Of a stretch of 9,190 nucleotides of DNA, positions 1 through 6,631 are shown one piece after another. Position 1 is the first letter of the stretch; every line of letters starts with the position of its first letter. This DNA comes from Chloroflexota bacterium. Lineage in GTDB: Bacteria; Chloroflexota; UBA6077; JACQUR01. The stretch covers positions 1-9,190 of the forward strand of contig JACQUR010000049.1 of NCBI GenBank assembly GCA_016210245.1. The letters run 5' to 3'. Both the position numbers and the translations under genes were made by a program. The notes beneath the pieces are model-generated. The model saw only the letters and a program-made list of their open reading frames with translations, searched no databases and was not told the DNA's origin.

Positions 1-17
1 ATCCTGGTTGGGCCATC

Positions 18-107
18 CGGCCCACCCTCTCCCCCTGGGAGAGGGTGGGGGTGAGGGCCGGTCCCGGCCCTCACCCCCACCCTCTCCCAGGGGGAGAGGG
101 TGGGCCG
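18..107. repeat. REPIN-like inverted pair of REP repeats, 44-bp arms
   Basis: Bases 18-61 are the exact reverse complement of 64-107, leaving a two-base centre (TC at 62-63). Each arm is itself a hairpin unit: in the left arm 21-33 (CCCACCCTCTCCC) pairs with 37-49 around a three-base loop. The right arm matches the solo element at 6576-6610 in 34 of 35 positions. Two REP-type hairpins in opposite orientation are the defining layout of a REPIN, a non-autonomous element that in other bacteria is moved by a RAYT (REP-associated tyrosine) transposase. No such transposase is in this window. The family assignment is inferred from structure; the palindrome itself is read directly from the sequence. 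Confidence 0.85.
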
Positions 108-3100
108 CCTCCAGCGAGCCGCCCCTACGTTGTTGCAGCGCACGTGTTCGCGGGGGCGCTGCTGCTGCTGCTGGCTGCCGGGTTCCTCGCCACCGGCGTC
201 TGGGCCGGGACAGGTGTGTACACCGTCCTGGGGCTGGGGACGGCCCTGGCTCCGTTCCTGTCCGGGGTGAGAGGGGACCAACCGGAGTCCGTCGGCGACC
301 TGTTCGCCCTGCTGATGGGCGTCGGCGCCGCCACGACCGGTCTGATCATGCTGGGTCGGCCCGACCAGTTCAGCGCTCCGATCTACAACCTCGCCCGACC
401 GTACCTGCCGTGGCACGGCGCGGCGTTCCTGGGGGGCGGGCTTGCGCTGGCAGCCACCCAGCTCCGCCCCTCCTGGCCGCGGATGGCTTCGCAGGTGGCG
501 CACCTGCTGGTCGCCGGCGCGTTCTTCGTCTTCCTGCTGGCCCTGACCCTGCACCTCCGCGCCTGGACCGGCATCGTTTACTACGGTGGCTTTGGCCTGG
601 TGCTGGCGCTCCTGCCCTGGCTGGGCCCCCGCCTCGGCCGCGTCGACCCGGCCTCCCTCAGGACGCAGCTCGCCCTGGCGCTGGCGGCTGCGACCGCTCT
701 GCCGCTGATAGTAGGGGCGACGCTCGACGCCAGCCAGGAGGACCGCGTGGCCACCACCGAGGCGCTGGCGGAGCAGCGCATCATGGCCGCCGCGCTGGCC
801 CAGGACGTGGCCGAGTACACCGGCCTCTACCGCGCCGCCGTGGCCGCGCTGGCCGCGCAGCCCGGGCTGTGGGCCATGCCTCCCGAGGCACAGCAGCCCG
901 TGCTGGAGGCATTGGGCGCTGCCTATCCCAACGTCCTCGCCTTCTTCACGTACGACCCGGCCGGCAACCTGGTCGCGCGCAGCGGCGGTCGCCCGCCTGT
1001 TGCTGCGGCCGGCTACCCGTTCTATGAGGACGCTCGGCGCACCAATGGGCCGGCGCTGGACATGTTCTTGTTGCCGCCGACCGGGCGGCCGGTCTTCGTA
1101 TTGGCGGCGCCGATCCGCGGCCCGGACGGACGGTTTGCCGGGCTGGCGGCCGCCTCGCTCGAATCGGTACAAGTGGCTGAGTTGCTGGTGGCCCATGCGA
1201 GCGTCGACCCTGGCGGGCAGGTCTACCTGGTCGACGGCGAAGGGCGGGCCATCGCTCACCCGGAGGCTGCGCTCGTGGCCTCCGTTGCCAGCCTCTCCGC
1301 GGCGCCTCCGGTCGCCGCGCTCCTGGCCGGGAGCGGCGCCTCCGGGGCGCTGAGCTACCCGGCTCCGACTGGCGCGCGGCTGGCGGGCTACGCCCGCGTG
1401 CCGGGGCTGGGCTGGGGTGTGGTGGTCGAGCGCCCCGTTGCGGCTGTCCTGGCCGCGACGCGCGCCTCGCGCGATCTGGCTTTCGGGATGCTGCTGCTGA
1501 TCGTGGCCGTCGCGGCCGCGGTCGGGGCGGCCACGGCGAACTGGCTGAGCGCGCCCCTCGCCACGCTGGCCCAGGCGGTGGACCGGCTTGCGGCTGGCGA
1601 TACGACGGCTCCCCTGCCCAGGAGCCGCATCTCCGAGCTCGGGCACCTGGCCGCCGCCTTCGGGGAGATGCGCGACCGCCTGGCCGCCCGCACGGCCGAG
1701 CGCGACCGCGTGGAGCAGGCGCTGCGCGAGAGCGAAGGGCTCAAGCGGGCCATCCTCGCCTCGGCCCTGGATAGCATCATCACGATCGACCACAAGGGCA
1801 GGATCCTCGAGTTCAACCCGGCGGCGGAGCGGACGTTCGGCTACACGCGCCATGAGGTGTTGGGCAAGCCCATGGCCGCGCTCATTGTTCCGTCGCCGCT
1901 GCAGGCCGCGCATCGCCGCGCGATCGAGCGCTACCTCGCCACGGGCGAAGGCGCCGCGCTCAACCGGCGGGTGGAGGTGATGGCCAGGCGCGCCGACGGC
2001 AGCGAGGTTCCTGCGGAGGTCGCCATCACCCGCATCCCGCTGGATGGGCCGCCGATGTTCACCGGCTACGTCCGCGACATTACCGAGCGCAAACGGACCG
2101 AGGCAGAGCGGGCGCGCTTGCTCGAGGCGGTCGAGGGGGAGCGGGCAGCCCTGGCCGCGGTGATGGCCAGCATGAGCGATGGGCTGGCCATCCTGGACGC
2201 GGGCAGGCAGGTCCGCTACTGCAACGCCCGGGCCGCGGTGTTGCTGGGGACCGGGCCACAGACGCTCGTCGGCAAGAGCTCCGAGGACGCCTTCGCCCTC
2301 ATTCGCCAGACGCTCGCGGATCCGGAGGCGGGCTGGGCTGCCTGGGAGCAGGCGCTCGCGCGGCTGGACGAGCGGCCGCGGTTCGAGCTGGAGCTCGTCG
2401 GCCCCCCGCGGCGCGATATCCTGGTCCAGGTGTTCCCCGTCATCGACGGCGCCGGCACCCGCCTCGGCACGGGCCTGGTGCTGGACGACGTGACCGTCGA
2501 GCGCGAGCTGGTGCGGACGAAGGACGAGCTGGTCTCGGTGGTCAGCCACGAGCTGCGCACCCCCCTGGCCAGCCTGGTCGGCTTCGCCGAGCTGCTGCTC
2601 ACCCGCGAGTACCCGGAGGCGCAGCAGCAGCAGTTCCTGACGGTGATGCTGGAGGAAGGGCGCCGCCTGGCCGCGCTCATCAACGATTTCCTCGACCTGC
2701 AGCGCATGGAGAGCGGGCATCAGCAGCTCGCCCCGGAGCCAGCCCCCGTCCGTCCCCTGCTGGAGCGCGCCGCGGCTGCCGCGGGGGAGGATGCGCAGCG
2801 GCCCATCGTCCTGCAGGTACCCGACGGGCTCCCGCCCGTGCGGGCCGACCCGGACCGCGTCCACCAGGTGCTGGCCAACCTGCTCTCCAACGCCCGCAAG
2901 TACTCCCCCTCGGGGGGCGAGGTGTACCTATCCGCACACCTGGCCAACGGCGGCATGGAGATCGCCGTGCGCGACCACGGGCTGGGCCTCCCACCCGAGG
3001 CCCTGCCCCACCTGTTCCAGAAGTTCTTCCGGGTGGACAACTCCGACCGACGTGCTATCGCCGGCACCGGTCTGGGGCTGGCGATCGCCAGGAAGATCGT

Positions 3101-3596
3101 CGAGGCCCACGGCGGCCGCATCCGGGCCGAGTCGGCCGGGCTGGGACAGGGCGCCTGCTTCTCCTTCACCCTGCCGCTGGCGCTGCCCGGCCCGACCCGG
3201 GGGGAGGTGCTGGTGGTCGAGGACGACGCCAGCTTCGCGCGCCTGCTGGAGGCGGAGCTGGCCAGCCGCGGGCTCTCGGCGGTCCTGGCGGCGGACGCCG
3301 AGACGGCGCTCGAGCAGGTGGCGAAGGCGCGCCCGCGGGCGGTGCTGCTCGACTTGCTGCTGCCCGGCCTCCAGGGCGAAGCGTTCCTGTCCCGCCTGCG
3401 CGAGGCGGGCGGGGCGCCGGTGCCGGTGGTGGTGGTCACGGTCAAGGACCTCAGCCAGGAGGAGCGGCAGGCGCTGGCGCGCATGGGGACGCTGGCAACG
3501 TTGCGCAAAGGACCGGGCGTCGCACCGGCCGCGGTGGAGGCGATTGGCCTCGCCCTGGCCGAGCAGGAAGTTCTCCTGGAGGGACAGCGGGCATGA
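45..3596 (+). CDS. Membrane hybrid histidine kinase: 7 TM, dCache-like sensor, HAMP, 2 PAS, HisKA, HATPase, receiver
   Basis: Sensor kinase that should autophosphorylate on a histidine in response to extracytoplasmic and cytoplasmic signals. Residue numbers count from GTG 45. About seven hydrophobic segments span 33-228. A dCache-like extracellular sensor covers about 229-470, followed by a membrane segment (477-499), HAMP (about 499-550), PAS1 (about 566-680, ending in ITERKR) and PAS2 (about 703-816). HisKA carries SHELRTPL with phospho-acceptor His835. HATPase has an N box (Asn945/Asn949), a G1 box DHGLGL at 977 and a G2 box GTGLGL at 1007. A C-terminal receiver (about 1054-1175) keeps Asp1060/1061, phospho-acceptor Asp1103, Thr1132 and Lys1155, so it looks active. 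The start is uncertain: GTG 45 lies inside the palindrome, the frame is open to the window edge, and GTG 144 just before TM1 is a plausible alternative without a clear Shine-Dalgarno. The stop overlaps the next start (ATGA). Kinase identity is certain; the ligand is unknown. Confidence 0.93.
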   Translation: MGVRAGPGPHPHPLPGGEGGPPPASRPYVVAAHVFAGALLLLLAAGFLATGVWAGTGVYTVLGLGTALAPFLSGVRGDQPESVGDLFALLMGVGAATTGLIMLGRPDQFSAPIYNLARPYLPWHGAAFLGGGLALAATQLRPSWPRMASQVAHLLVAGAFFVFLLALTLHLRAWTGIVYYGGFGLVLALLPWLGPRLGRVDPASLRTQLALALAAATALPLIVGATLDASQEDRVATTEALAEQRIMAAALAQDVAEYTGLYRAAVAALAAQPGLWAMPPEAQQPVLEALGAAYPNVLAFFTYDPAGNLVARSGGRPPVAAAGYPFYEDARRTNGPALDMFLLPPTGRPVFVLAAPIRGPDGRFAGLAAASLESVQVAELLVAHASVDPGGQVYLVDGEGRAIAHPEAALVASVASLSAAPPVAALLAGSGASGALSYPAPTGARLAGYARVPGLGWGVVVERPVAAVLAATRASRDLAFGMLLLIVAVAAAVGAATANWLSAPLATLAQAVDRLAAGDTTAPLPRSRISELGHLAAAFGEMRDRLAARTAERDRVEQALRESEGLKRAILASALDSIITIDHKGRILEFNPAAERTFGYTRHEVLGKPMAALIVPSPLQAAHRRAIERYLATGEGAALNRRVEVMARRADGSEVPAEVAITRIPLDGPPMFTGYVRDITERKRTEAERARLLEAVEGERAALAAVMASMSDGLAILDAGRQVRYCNARAAVLLGTGPQTLVGKSSEDAFALIRQTLADPEAGWAAWEQALARLDERPRFELELVGPPRRDILVQVFPVIDGAGTRLGTGLVLDDVTVERELVRTKDELVSVVSHELRTPLASLVGFAELLLTREYPEAQQQQFLTVMLEEGRRLAALINDFLDLQRMESGHQQLAPEPAPVRPLLERAAAAAGEDAQRPIVLQVPDGLPPVRADPDRVHQVLANLLSNARKYSPSGGEVYLSAHLANGGMEIAVRDHGLGLPPEALPHLFQKFFRVDNSDRRAIAGTGLGLAIARKIVEAHGGRIRAESAGLGQGACFSFTLPLALPGPTRGEVLVVEDDASFARLLEAELASRGLSAVLAADAETALEQVAKARPRAVLLDLLLPGLQGEAFLSRLREAGGAPVPVVVVTVKDLSQEERQALARMGTLATLRKGPGVAPAAVEAIGLALAEQEVLLEGQRA
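3578..3583 (+). promoter_or_regulatory. Shine-Dalgarno site of the CheY-like gene
   Basis: GGAGGG nine bases before ATG 3593, inside the last codons of the upstream kinase gene. It fixes the start of the small receiver gene and supports translational coupling across the ATGA overlap. Confidence 0.75.
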
Positions 3597-3958
3597 AGAC
3601 CGTGCTGATCGCCGACGACGAGCGCAGCTTGCGGCTGCTGGTTTCGGCCACCCTCGCCTCGGACGAGTACCAGATCGTGGAGGCAGCCGATGGCGACCGG
3701 GCCTGGGAGCTGCTGCTGCGCTACCGCCCGGAGGTCGCGATCCTGGACGTCATGATGCCGGGCCGGACCGGGCTGGAGCTGGCACGGGCCATCAGGTCCG
3801 TGCTCGACTTGAAGGCCATGAAGATCGTCCTGCTCACCGCCAAAACGCAGGAGGCCGATGTCCAGGCCGGACTGGCGGCCGGGGCAGACCTCTATCTCAC
3901 CAAGCCGTTCTCGCCACTGGAGCTGCTGTCCGCGGTCGAGCAGGCGCTGGAGCTGTGA
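3593..3958 (+). CDS. Single-domain response regulator (CheY/Spo0F-like receiver)
   Basis: A 121-residue protein consisting only of a receiver domain, so it has no output domain. It should act by protein-protein contact or as a relay intermediate in the cytoplasm. Key residues are intact: acidic pair Asp8/Asp9 (IADDE), phospho-acceptor Asp52 (LDVMMPG), Thr82 (LLTAK) and Lys104 followed by Pro (LTKPF). The start is ATG 3593, which shares ATGA with the stop of the upstream hybrid kinase. The stop TGA overlaps the next start by one base (TGATG). This position makes the upstream hybrid kinase or the downstream NarL-type kinase its likely partner. A relay from the receiver of the hybrid kinase to this protein would need an Hpt domain, which is not seen here; direct transfer from His835 is the simpler guess. 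Family identity is certain, partner inferred. Confidence 0.93.
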   Translation: MKTVLIADDERSLRLLVSATLASDEYQIVEAADGDRAWELLLRYRPEVAILDVMMPGRTGLELARAIRSVLDLKAMKIVLLTAKTQEADVQAGLAAGADLYLTKPFSPLELLSAVEQALEL

Positions 3959-5649
3959 TGAGCGAGCCCTCAGCGCTGCGCGATCCCGAGGGCCGCATCA
4001 GCGGAGCGATCACGGTGCTCACCGATGTGACCCAGCAGCGGAAGCTGCTGCGCGACCTGGCGGCCTCCGAGGCGCGGCTGCGTACGCTCTACGAGGCGGT
4101 GGCCTGCGGTGTGCTGGTCTGGGACATGCGCGGCACGGCCATCGACGTCAACGCGGCCGGGCAGGAGATCCTTGGCCTGACCCTCGACCAGATCCGCGGC
4201 CGGACTGCCGAAGCGCTCTGGCAGACCCTGCGCGAGGACGGCTCGGCCTTGCCGGAGGCGGAGCGCCCCCATGTGATCGCCCTGCGCACCGGGCGTCCTG
4301 TGCGGCACGCCACCGTGCCCGTGGTCTTGCGGAACGGTGAGCGCTGCTGGCTCCAGGTGGAGGCCGTGCCCGTGTTGGGGGAGGAGGGTGAGCCGGTGCA
4401 GGTGGTCTCCAGCTTCCTCGACATCACCGAGCACAAGCGGGTCGAGCAAGAGCGCGCCAGCCTGAACGAGCAGCTCCAGCGCAGCCTGCAGGAGCTGCTC
4501 GCCCTCCACGAGGCGGGGCAGGTACTGGGCGCCAGCCTCGAGCCCGAGGAGGTCGCGTCCCGCGTGCTCGAGGTCGCGGCCCGCATCTCGGGGCTGGAGG
4601 TGGGCACGATCAGCCTCGTCCAGCGCGGGACGACGCTGCGGGCATGGCAGACGACCGGCGCCGTGGAGACCTTCCGGACAGCGCAGCGCAGTCCGGCCGC
4701 TCGGAAGGCCCGCCGCGCGGCATTGCAGGAGGCCAGCCCGACCTACTATCACCTCGACCCTGCGGCGCGGAGGACGGAAGTCCTGGCAGGGTGGTGTTTC
4801 CCGCTGCGGACGCACGACCGGGCGATCGGCGTGCTCGAGGTATGCGGACCAGAAGCTGCTGCCTGTCGGGCCCCGGTGGATGTCCTGGGCAGTCTGGCCA
4901 ACCAGGCGGCGAGCGTGCTGGAGAACGCGCGCCTGTATCGGGAGGCCGCCGAGCGCGAGCAACGGCTGCAGGAGCTGGTCAAGCGGTTGCTGCTGGCCCA
5001 GGAGGCGGAGCGTCGGCGGGTCGCCTACGACATCCACGACGGCCTCGCCCAGGTCGTGACGGGTGCGCAGCTCTCCCTGGAGACGCTGGCGGCGCACTAC
5101 CATCCGCGCTCGCCTCGGGCGCGGCAGGAGCTGGAGCGCGCCCTGGAGCTGGCGCGACGCGCGGTCAAGGAGGCGCGCCGGGTCATCGCCGATCTGCGAC
5201 CGACGGCCCTGGACCAGTTCGGGCTGGCCACGGCGCTCCGCGTGGAGGTCGAGGCGCTTCAGGCGGAGGGGTGGGAGATCACGTTCGACGACAGGCTGGG
5301 CGGGGCGCGGCTGGCGTCGACGCTCGAGGCCGCCCTCTTCCGAGTAGCCCAGGAGGCCCTGATGAACGTGCGTCGACACGCGCAGACGACCCGCGTCCAC
5401 GTCGCCCTCCACTGCCAGGACAACACGGTCCGCCTGGAGGTGCGCGACTGGGGGCGCGGCTTCCAGCCCTCCCGCCCCTCGACCACCTCGGGGCCCGGCG
5501 AGCGCGTCGGCCTGCCGAGCATGCACGAGCGTGCCAGGCTGCTCGGCGGGCGCTGCACGGTGCGCAGTCGACCTGGCCGCGGCACGAAGGTCGTGGTCGA
5601 GGCCCCCGTACCGCCGCTCGCCTCGCGCGAGGGGGGCGATGAACGCTGA
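3958..5649 (+). CDS. Soluble NarL-type histidine kinase: PAS remnant, PAS, GAF, HisKA_3, HATPase
   Basis: A 563-residue cytoplasmic sensor kinase without membrane segments. Residues 1-26 read like the C-terminal strand and exit of a PAS domain (LRDPEGRISGAITVLTDVT) whose N-terminal part is missing. A full PAS follows (about 37-157, ending in LDITEHKR), then a GAF domain (about 176-325) and a helical linker. HisKA_3 begins near 347 and carries DIHDGLAQ with phospho-acceptor His360. HATPase has Asn470 in the N box, G1 residue Asp497 in RDWGRGF and a GLPSMHERARLLGG lid near 518. The start is ATG 3958, with GGAG at 3949-3952 five bases upstream. The long reading frame upstream of 3958 is only a shadow of the neighbouring genes. 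It overlaps the following NarL-type regulator by 11 bases, and HisKA_3 kinases normally pair with that class, so it is the probable cognate kinase. The signals sensed by PAS and GAF are unknown. Confidence 0.93.
   Translation: MSEPSALRDPEGRISGAITVLTDVTQQRKLLRDLAASEARLRTLYEAVACGVLVWDMRGTAIDVNAAGQEILGLTLDQIRGRTAEALWQTLREDGSALPEAERPHVIALRTGRPVRHATVPVVLRNGERCWLQVEAVPVLGEEGEPVQVVSSFLDITEHKRVEQERASLNEQLQRSLQELLALHEAGQVLGASLEPEEVASRVLEVAARISGLEVGTISLVQRGTTLRAWQTTGAVETFRTAQRSPAARKARRAALQEASPTYYHLDPAARRTEVLAGWCFPLRTHDRAIGVLEVCGPEAAACRAPVDVLGSLANQAASVLENARLYREAAEREQRLQELVKRLLLAQEAERRRVAYDIHDGLAQVVTGAQLSLETLAAHYHPRSPRARQELERALELARRAVKEARRVIADLRPTALDQFGLATALRVEVEALQAEGWEITFDDRLGGARLASTLEAALFRVAQEALMNVRRHAQTTRVHVALHCQDNTVRLEVRDWGRGFQPSRPSTTSGPGERVGLPSMHERARLLGGRCTVRSRPGRGTKVVVEAPVPPLASREGGDER
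5629..5636 (+). promoter_or_regulatory. Shine-Dalgarno site of the NarL-type regulator
   Basis: GAGGGGGG lies just before ATG 5639, inside the last codons of the upstream kinase. It decides the start at 5639 over the in-frame upstream ATG at 5531, whose extra 36 residues have no receiver-like character. Confidence 0.7.
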
Positions 5650-6322
5650 GGCTCGACCGGGACCGACTGCTGGCAAGGCCACGCTGGTGATCGTCGACGA
5701 CCACGAGCTGGCGCGGATTGGTCTGCGGGATGTCCTGGAGGACCAGCGCGGCCTGGAGGTGGTGGGCGAGGCGGCGAGCGGGCGGGAGGCGGTGGTGCTC
5801 TGCCGCCGCCTGCAGCCAGCGCTGGTGCTCATGGACGTGCAGATGCCGGACATGGATGGCCTGGCGGCGACGCGGGCGCTCAAGGAGCACTGCCCCGGCA
5901 CGAGCGTGCTGATCGTCTCTCTGCACGAGAACCCGGACTACCTGTTCGAGGCGATCAGGGCCGGCGCCGCTGGCTACGTGCTCAAGGGCGCCACCAGGCG
6001 CGAGATCCTGGCTGCGGTGCGCCAGGTGCTCCAGGGAGAGTCGCCCCTGCCCCCGGCCCTGGCGAGCCAGTTGTTGCGGCGTCTGGCCAGCCAGCCGCAA
6101 GGGGAGCCACGCCCGTCCATCGCCGGTCTCACGCCGCGCGAGCGCGAGGTGCTGCGCTTGCTGGCCCAGGGTCAGACCAATTCGGAGATCGCCCGCGCCT
6201 TGAGCGTGAGTCCGTCCACGGTCAAGAGCCACGTGGAGCACCTCCTCGCCAAGCTGGGCGTCTCCGACCGCACCCAGGCAGCCGTCCGCGCGGTGGAACT
6301 GGGGCTGCTCACCTCCCCGTGA
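5639..6322 (+). CDS. NarL/FixJ-family response regulator with LuxR-type HTH
   Basis: A 227-residue DNA-binding response regulator. The receiver (about 15-130) has Asp20/Asp21 (VDDHE), phospho-acceptor Asp66 (LMDVQMPDMDG), Ser94 at the usual Thr/Ser position and Lys116 (YVLKGA). A short linker leads to a LuxR-type helix-turn-helix at about 163-225, with the family signature LTPREREVLRLLAQG and the recognition region NSEIARALSVSPSTVKSHV. Length is typical for the family. The start at ATG 5639 is supported by the adjacent purine-rich ribosome site; the gene overlaps the HisKA_3 kinase by 11 bases, so the two are almost certainly a cognate pair. It is the only DNA-binding output in the signalling operon. 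The promoter of the pilus operon lies only about 50 bases downstream, which makes those genes a reasonable but untested target. Confidence 0.95.
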   Translation: MNAEARPGPTAGKATLVIVDDHELARIGLRDVLEDQRGLEVVGEAASGREAVVLCRRLQPALVLMDVQMPDMDGLAATRALKEHCPGTSVLIVSLHENPDYLFEAIRAGAAGYVLKGATRREILAAVRQVLQGESPLPPALASQLLRRLASQPQGEPRPSIAGLTPREREVLRLLAQGQTNSEIARALSVSPSTVKSHVEHLLAKLGVSDRTQAAVRAVELGLLTSP

Positions 6323-6345
6323 GCGGGGCGACCAAGCCGCCGCTC
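6321..6345 (+). terminator. Weak stem-loop just after the signalling operon
   Basis: GAGCGG (6321-6326) pairs with CCGCTC (6340-6345), extended by GGC/GCC (6327-6329 with 6336-6338) after one bulged base. It begins within the stop codon of the regulator gene. No T-run follows, so it is not a standard intrinsic terminator. It could be a 3'-end stabilising hairpin or have no function. Confidence 0.3.
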
Positions 6346-6371
6346 CCCCATACCAGGGTACCATTGTGCTA

Positions 6372-6400
6372 TTGTCGCGGCACACACGCAGCCCTATAAT
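6372..6400 (+). promoter_or_regulatory. Sigma70-type promoter of the tadE-tadE-tadG operon
   Basis: TTGTCG (6372-6377, four of six matches to the -35 consensus) and a perfect TATAAT (6395-6400) are separated by exactly 17 bases. A start of transcription near 6406 is predicted, giving a leader of roughly 225 bases before ATG 6632. A consensus -10 box is unlikely by chance in such GC-rich DNA, and the site sits in the only sizeable gap between the genes. Confidence 0.75.
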
Positions 6401-6418
6401 TGCGAATAACCCGTATGG

Positions 6419-6452
6419 AAGGGCGTGGCCCGGGCCCGGCCCTCTGGCCCTT
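6419..6452 (+). other. GC-rich potential hairpin in the tad leader
   Basis: AAGGGC (6419-6424) can pair with GCCCTT (6447-6452), enclosing a self-complementary core, GGCCCGGGCC (6427-6436). The downstream arm runs into TTT, but not a real T-tract. It would form at the very 5' end of the predicted transcript. A role in attenuation or RNA stability is speculative. Confidence 0.3.
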
Positions 6453-6575
6453 TCCTAAAAGGTGGCGCGCAGTCGATGGTAGCCTCCGAGCGCATGGTGC
6501 CGGTTGTGCGTGCGCCGGCTCCCCCTGGCTGCCGGCTGGCCTCCTTTGTCTGCGCTGCCATGCCGCGCAGGGGTT

Positions 6576-6610
6576 GGCCCTCACCCCAACCCTCTCCCAG
6601 GGGGAGAGGG
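6576..6610 (+). repeat. Solo REP-like palindromic repeat
   Basis: Thirty-five bases matching 66-100 with a single difference (C to A), in the same orientation as the right arm of the palindrome at 18-107. CCCTCTCCC (6590-6598) and GGGAGAGGG (6602-6610) form a nine-base-pair hairpin with a three-base loop. It ends 21 bases before the chosen start codon of the first TadE gene, so in the mRNA it would sit just upstream of the ribosome-binding region. Very similar C-rich/G-rich repeats are familiar in many bacterial genomes, where spurious translations give strings such as PHPNPLP. Confidence 0.85.
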
Positions 6611-6631
6611 AGTCCTTCGTGGGACTGGCAG

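Larger units (their letters stand above)
6323..6631 (+). other. Non-coding region and 5' leader of the pilus operon
   Basis: A 309-base gap between the signalling and pilus operons. In order it holds a weak stem-loop, a sigma70-type promoter with a local A/T-rich pocket (6395-6409), a GC-rich potential hairpin (6419-6452) and a solo REP-like repeat (6576-6610). Open frames crossing it have no recognisable protein features. The frame of the first TadE gene is open from GTG 6425, but its extra N-terminal residues read through the REP repeat and look like translated non-coding DNA. Confidence 0.7.

Noticed and set aside
18..107. Palindrome considered as an intrinsic terminator or CRISPR repeat
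   Set aside because: No T-run follows and there are no regularly spaced direct repeats with spacers; the two-unit inverted layout and the solo copy elsewhere fit a REP/REPIN element.
8..1027. Open frame overlapping the hybrid kinase start
   Set aside because: Arg/Pro/Gly-rich shadow of the kinase frame, with no domain; the membrane and dCache-like features are in the frame ending at 3596.
2791..3957. Upstream extension of the HisKA_3 kinase frame
   Set aside because: It overlaps the catalytic and receiver domains of the hybrid kinase and the lone receiver gene in another frame, and its translation is Arg/Pro/Ser-rich shadow sequence. The start at 3958 has a ribosome site and the correct overlap.
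3970..5901. Long open frame of 643 codons on the - strand
   Set aside because: It lies opposite the HisKA_3 kinase and NarL regulator genes, whose domains and motifs are unmistakable. High GC content leaves the antisense frame free of stops; its translation shows no recognisable domain.
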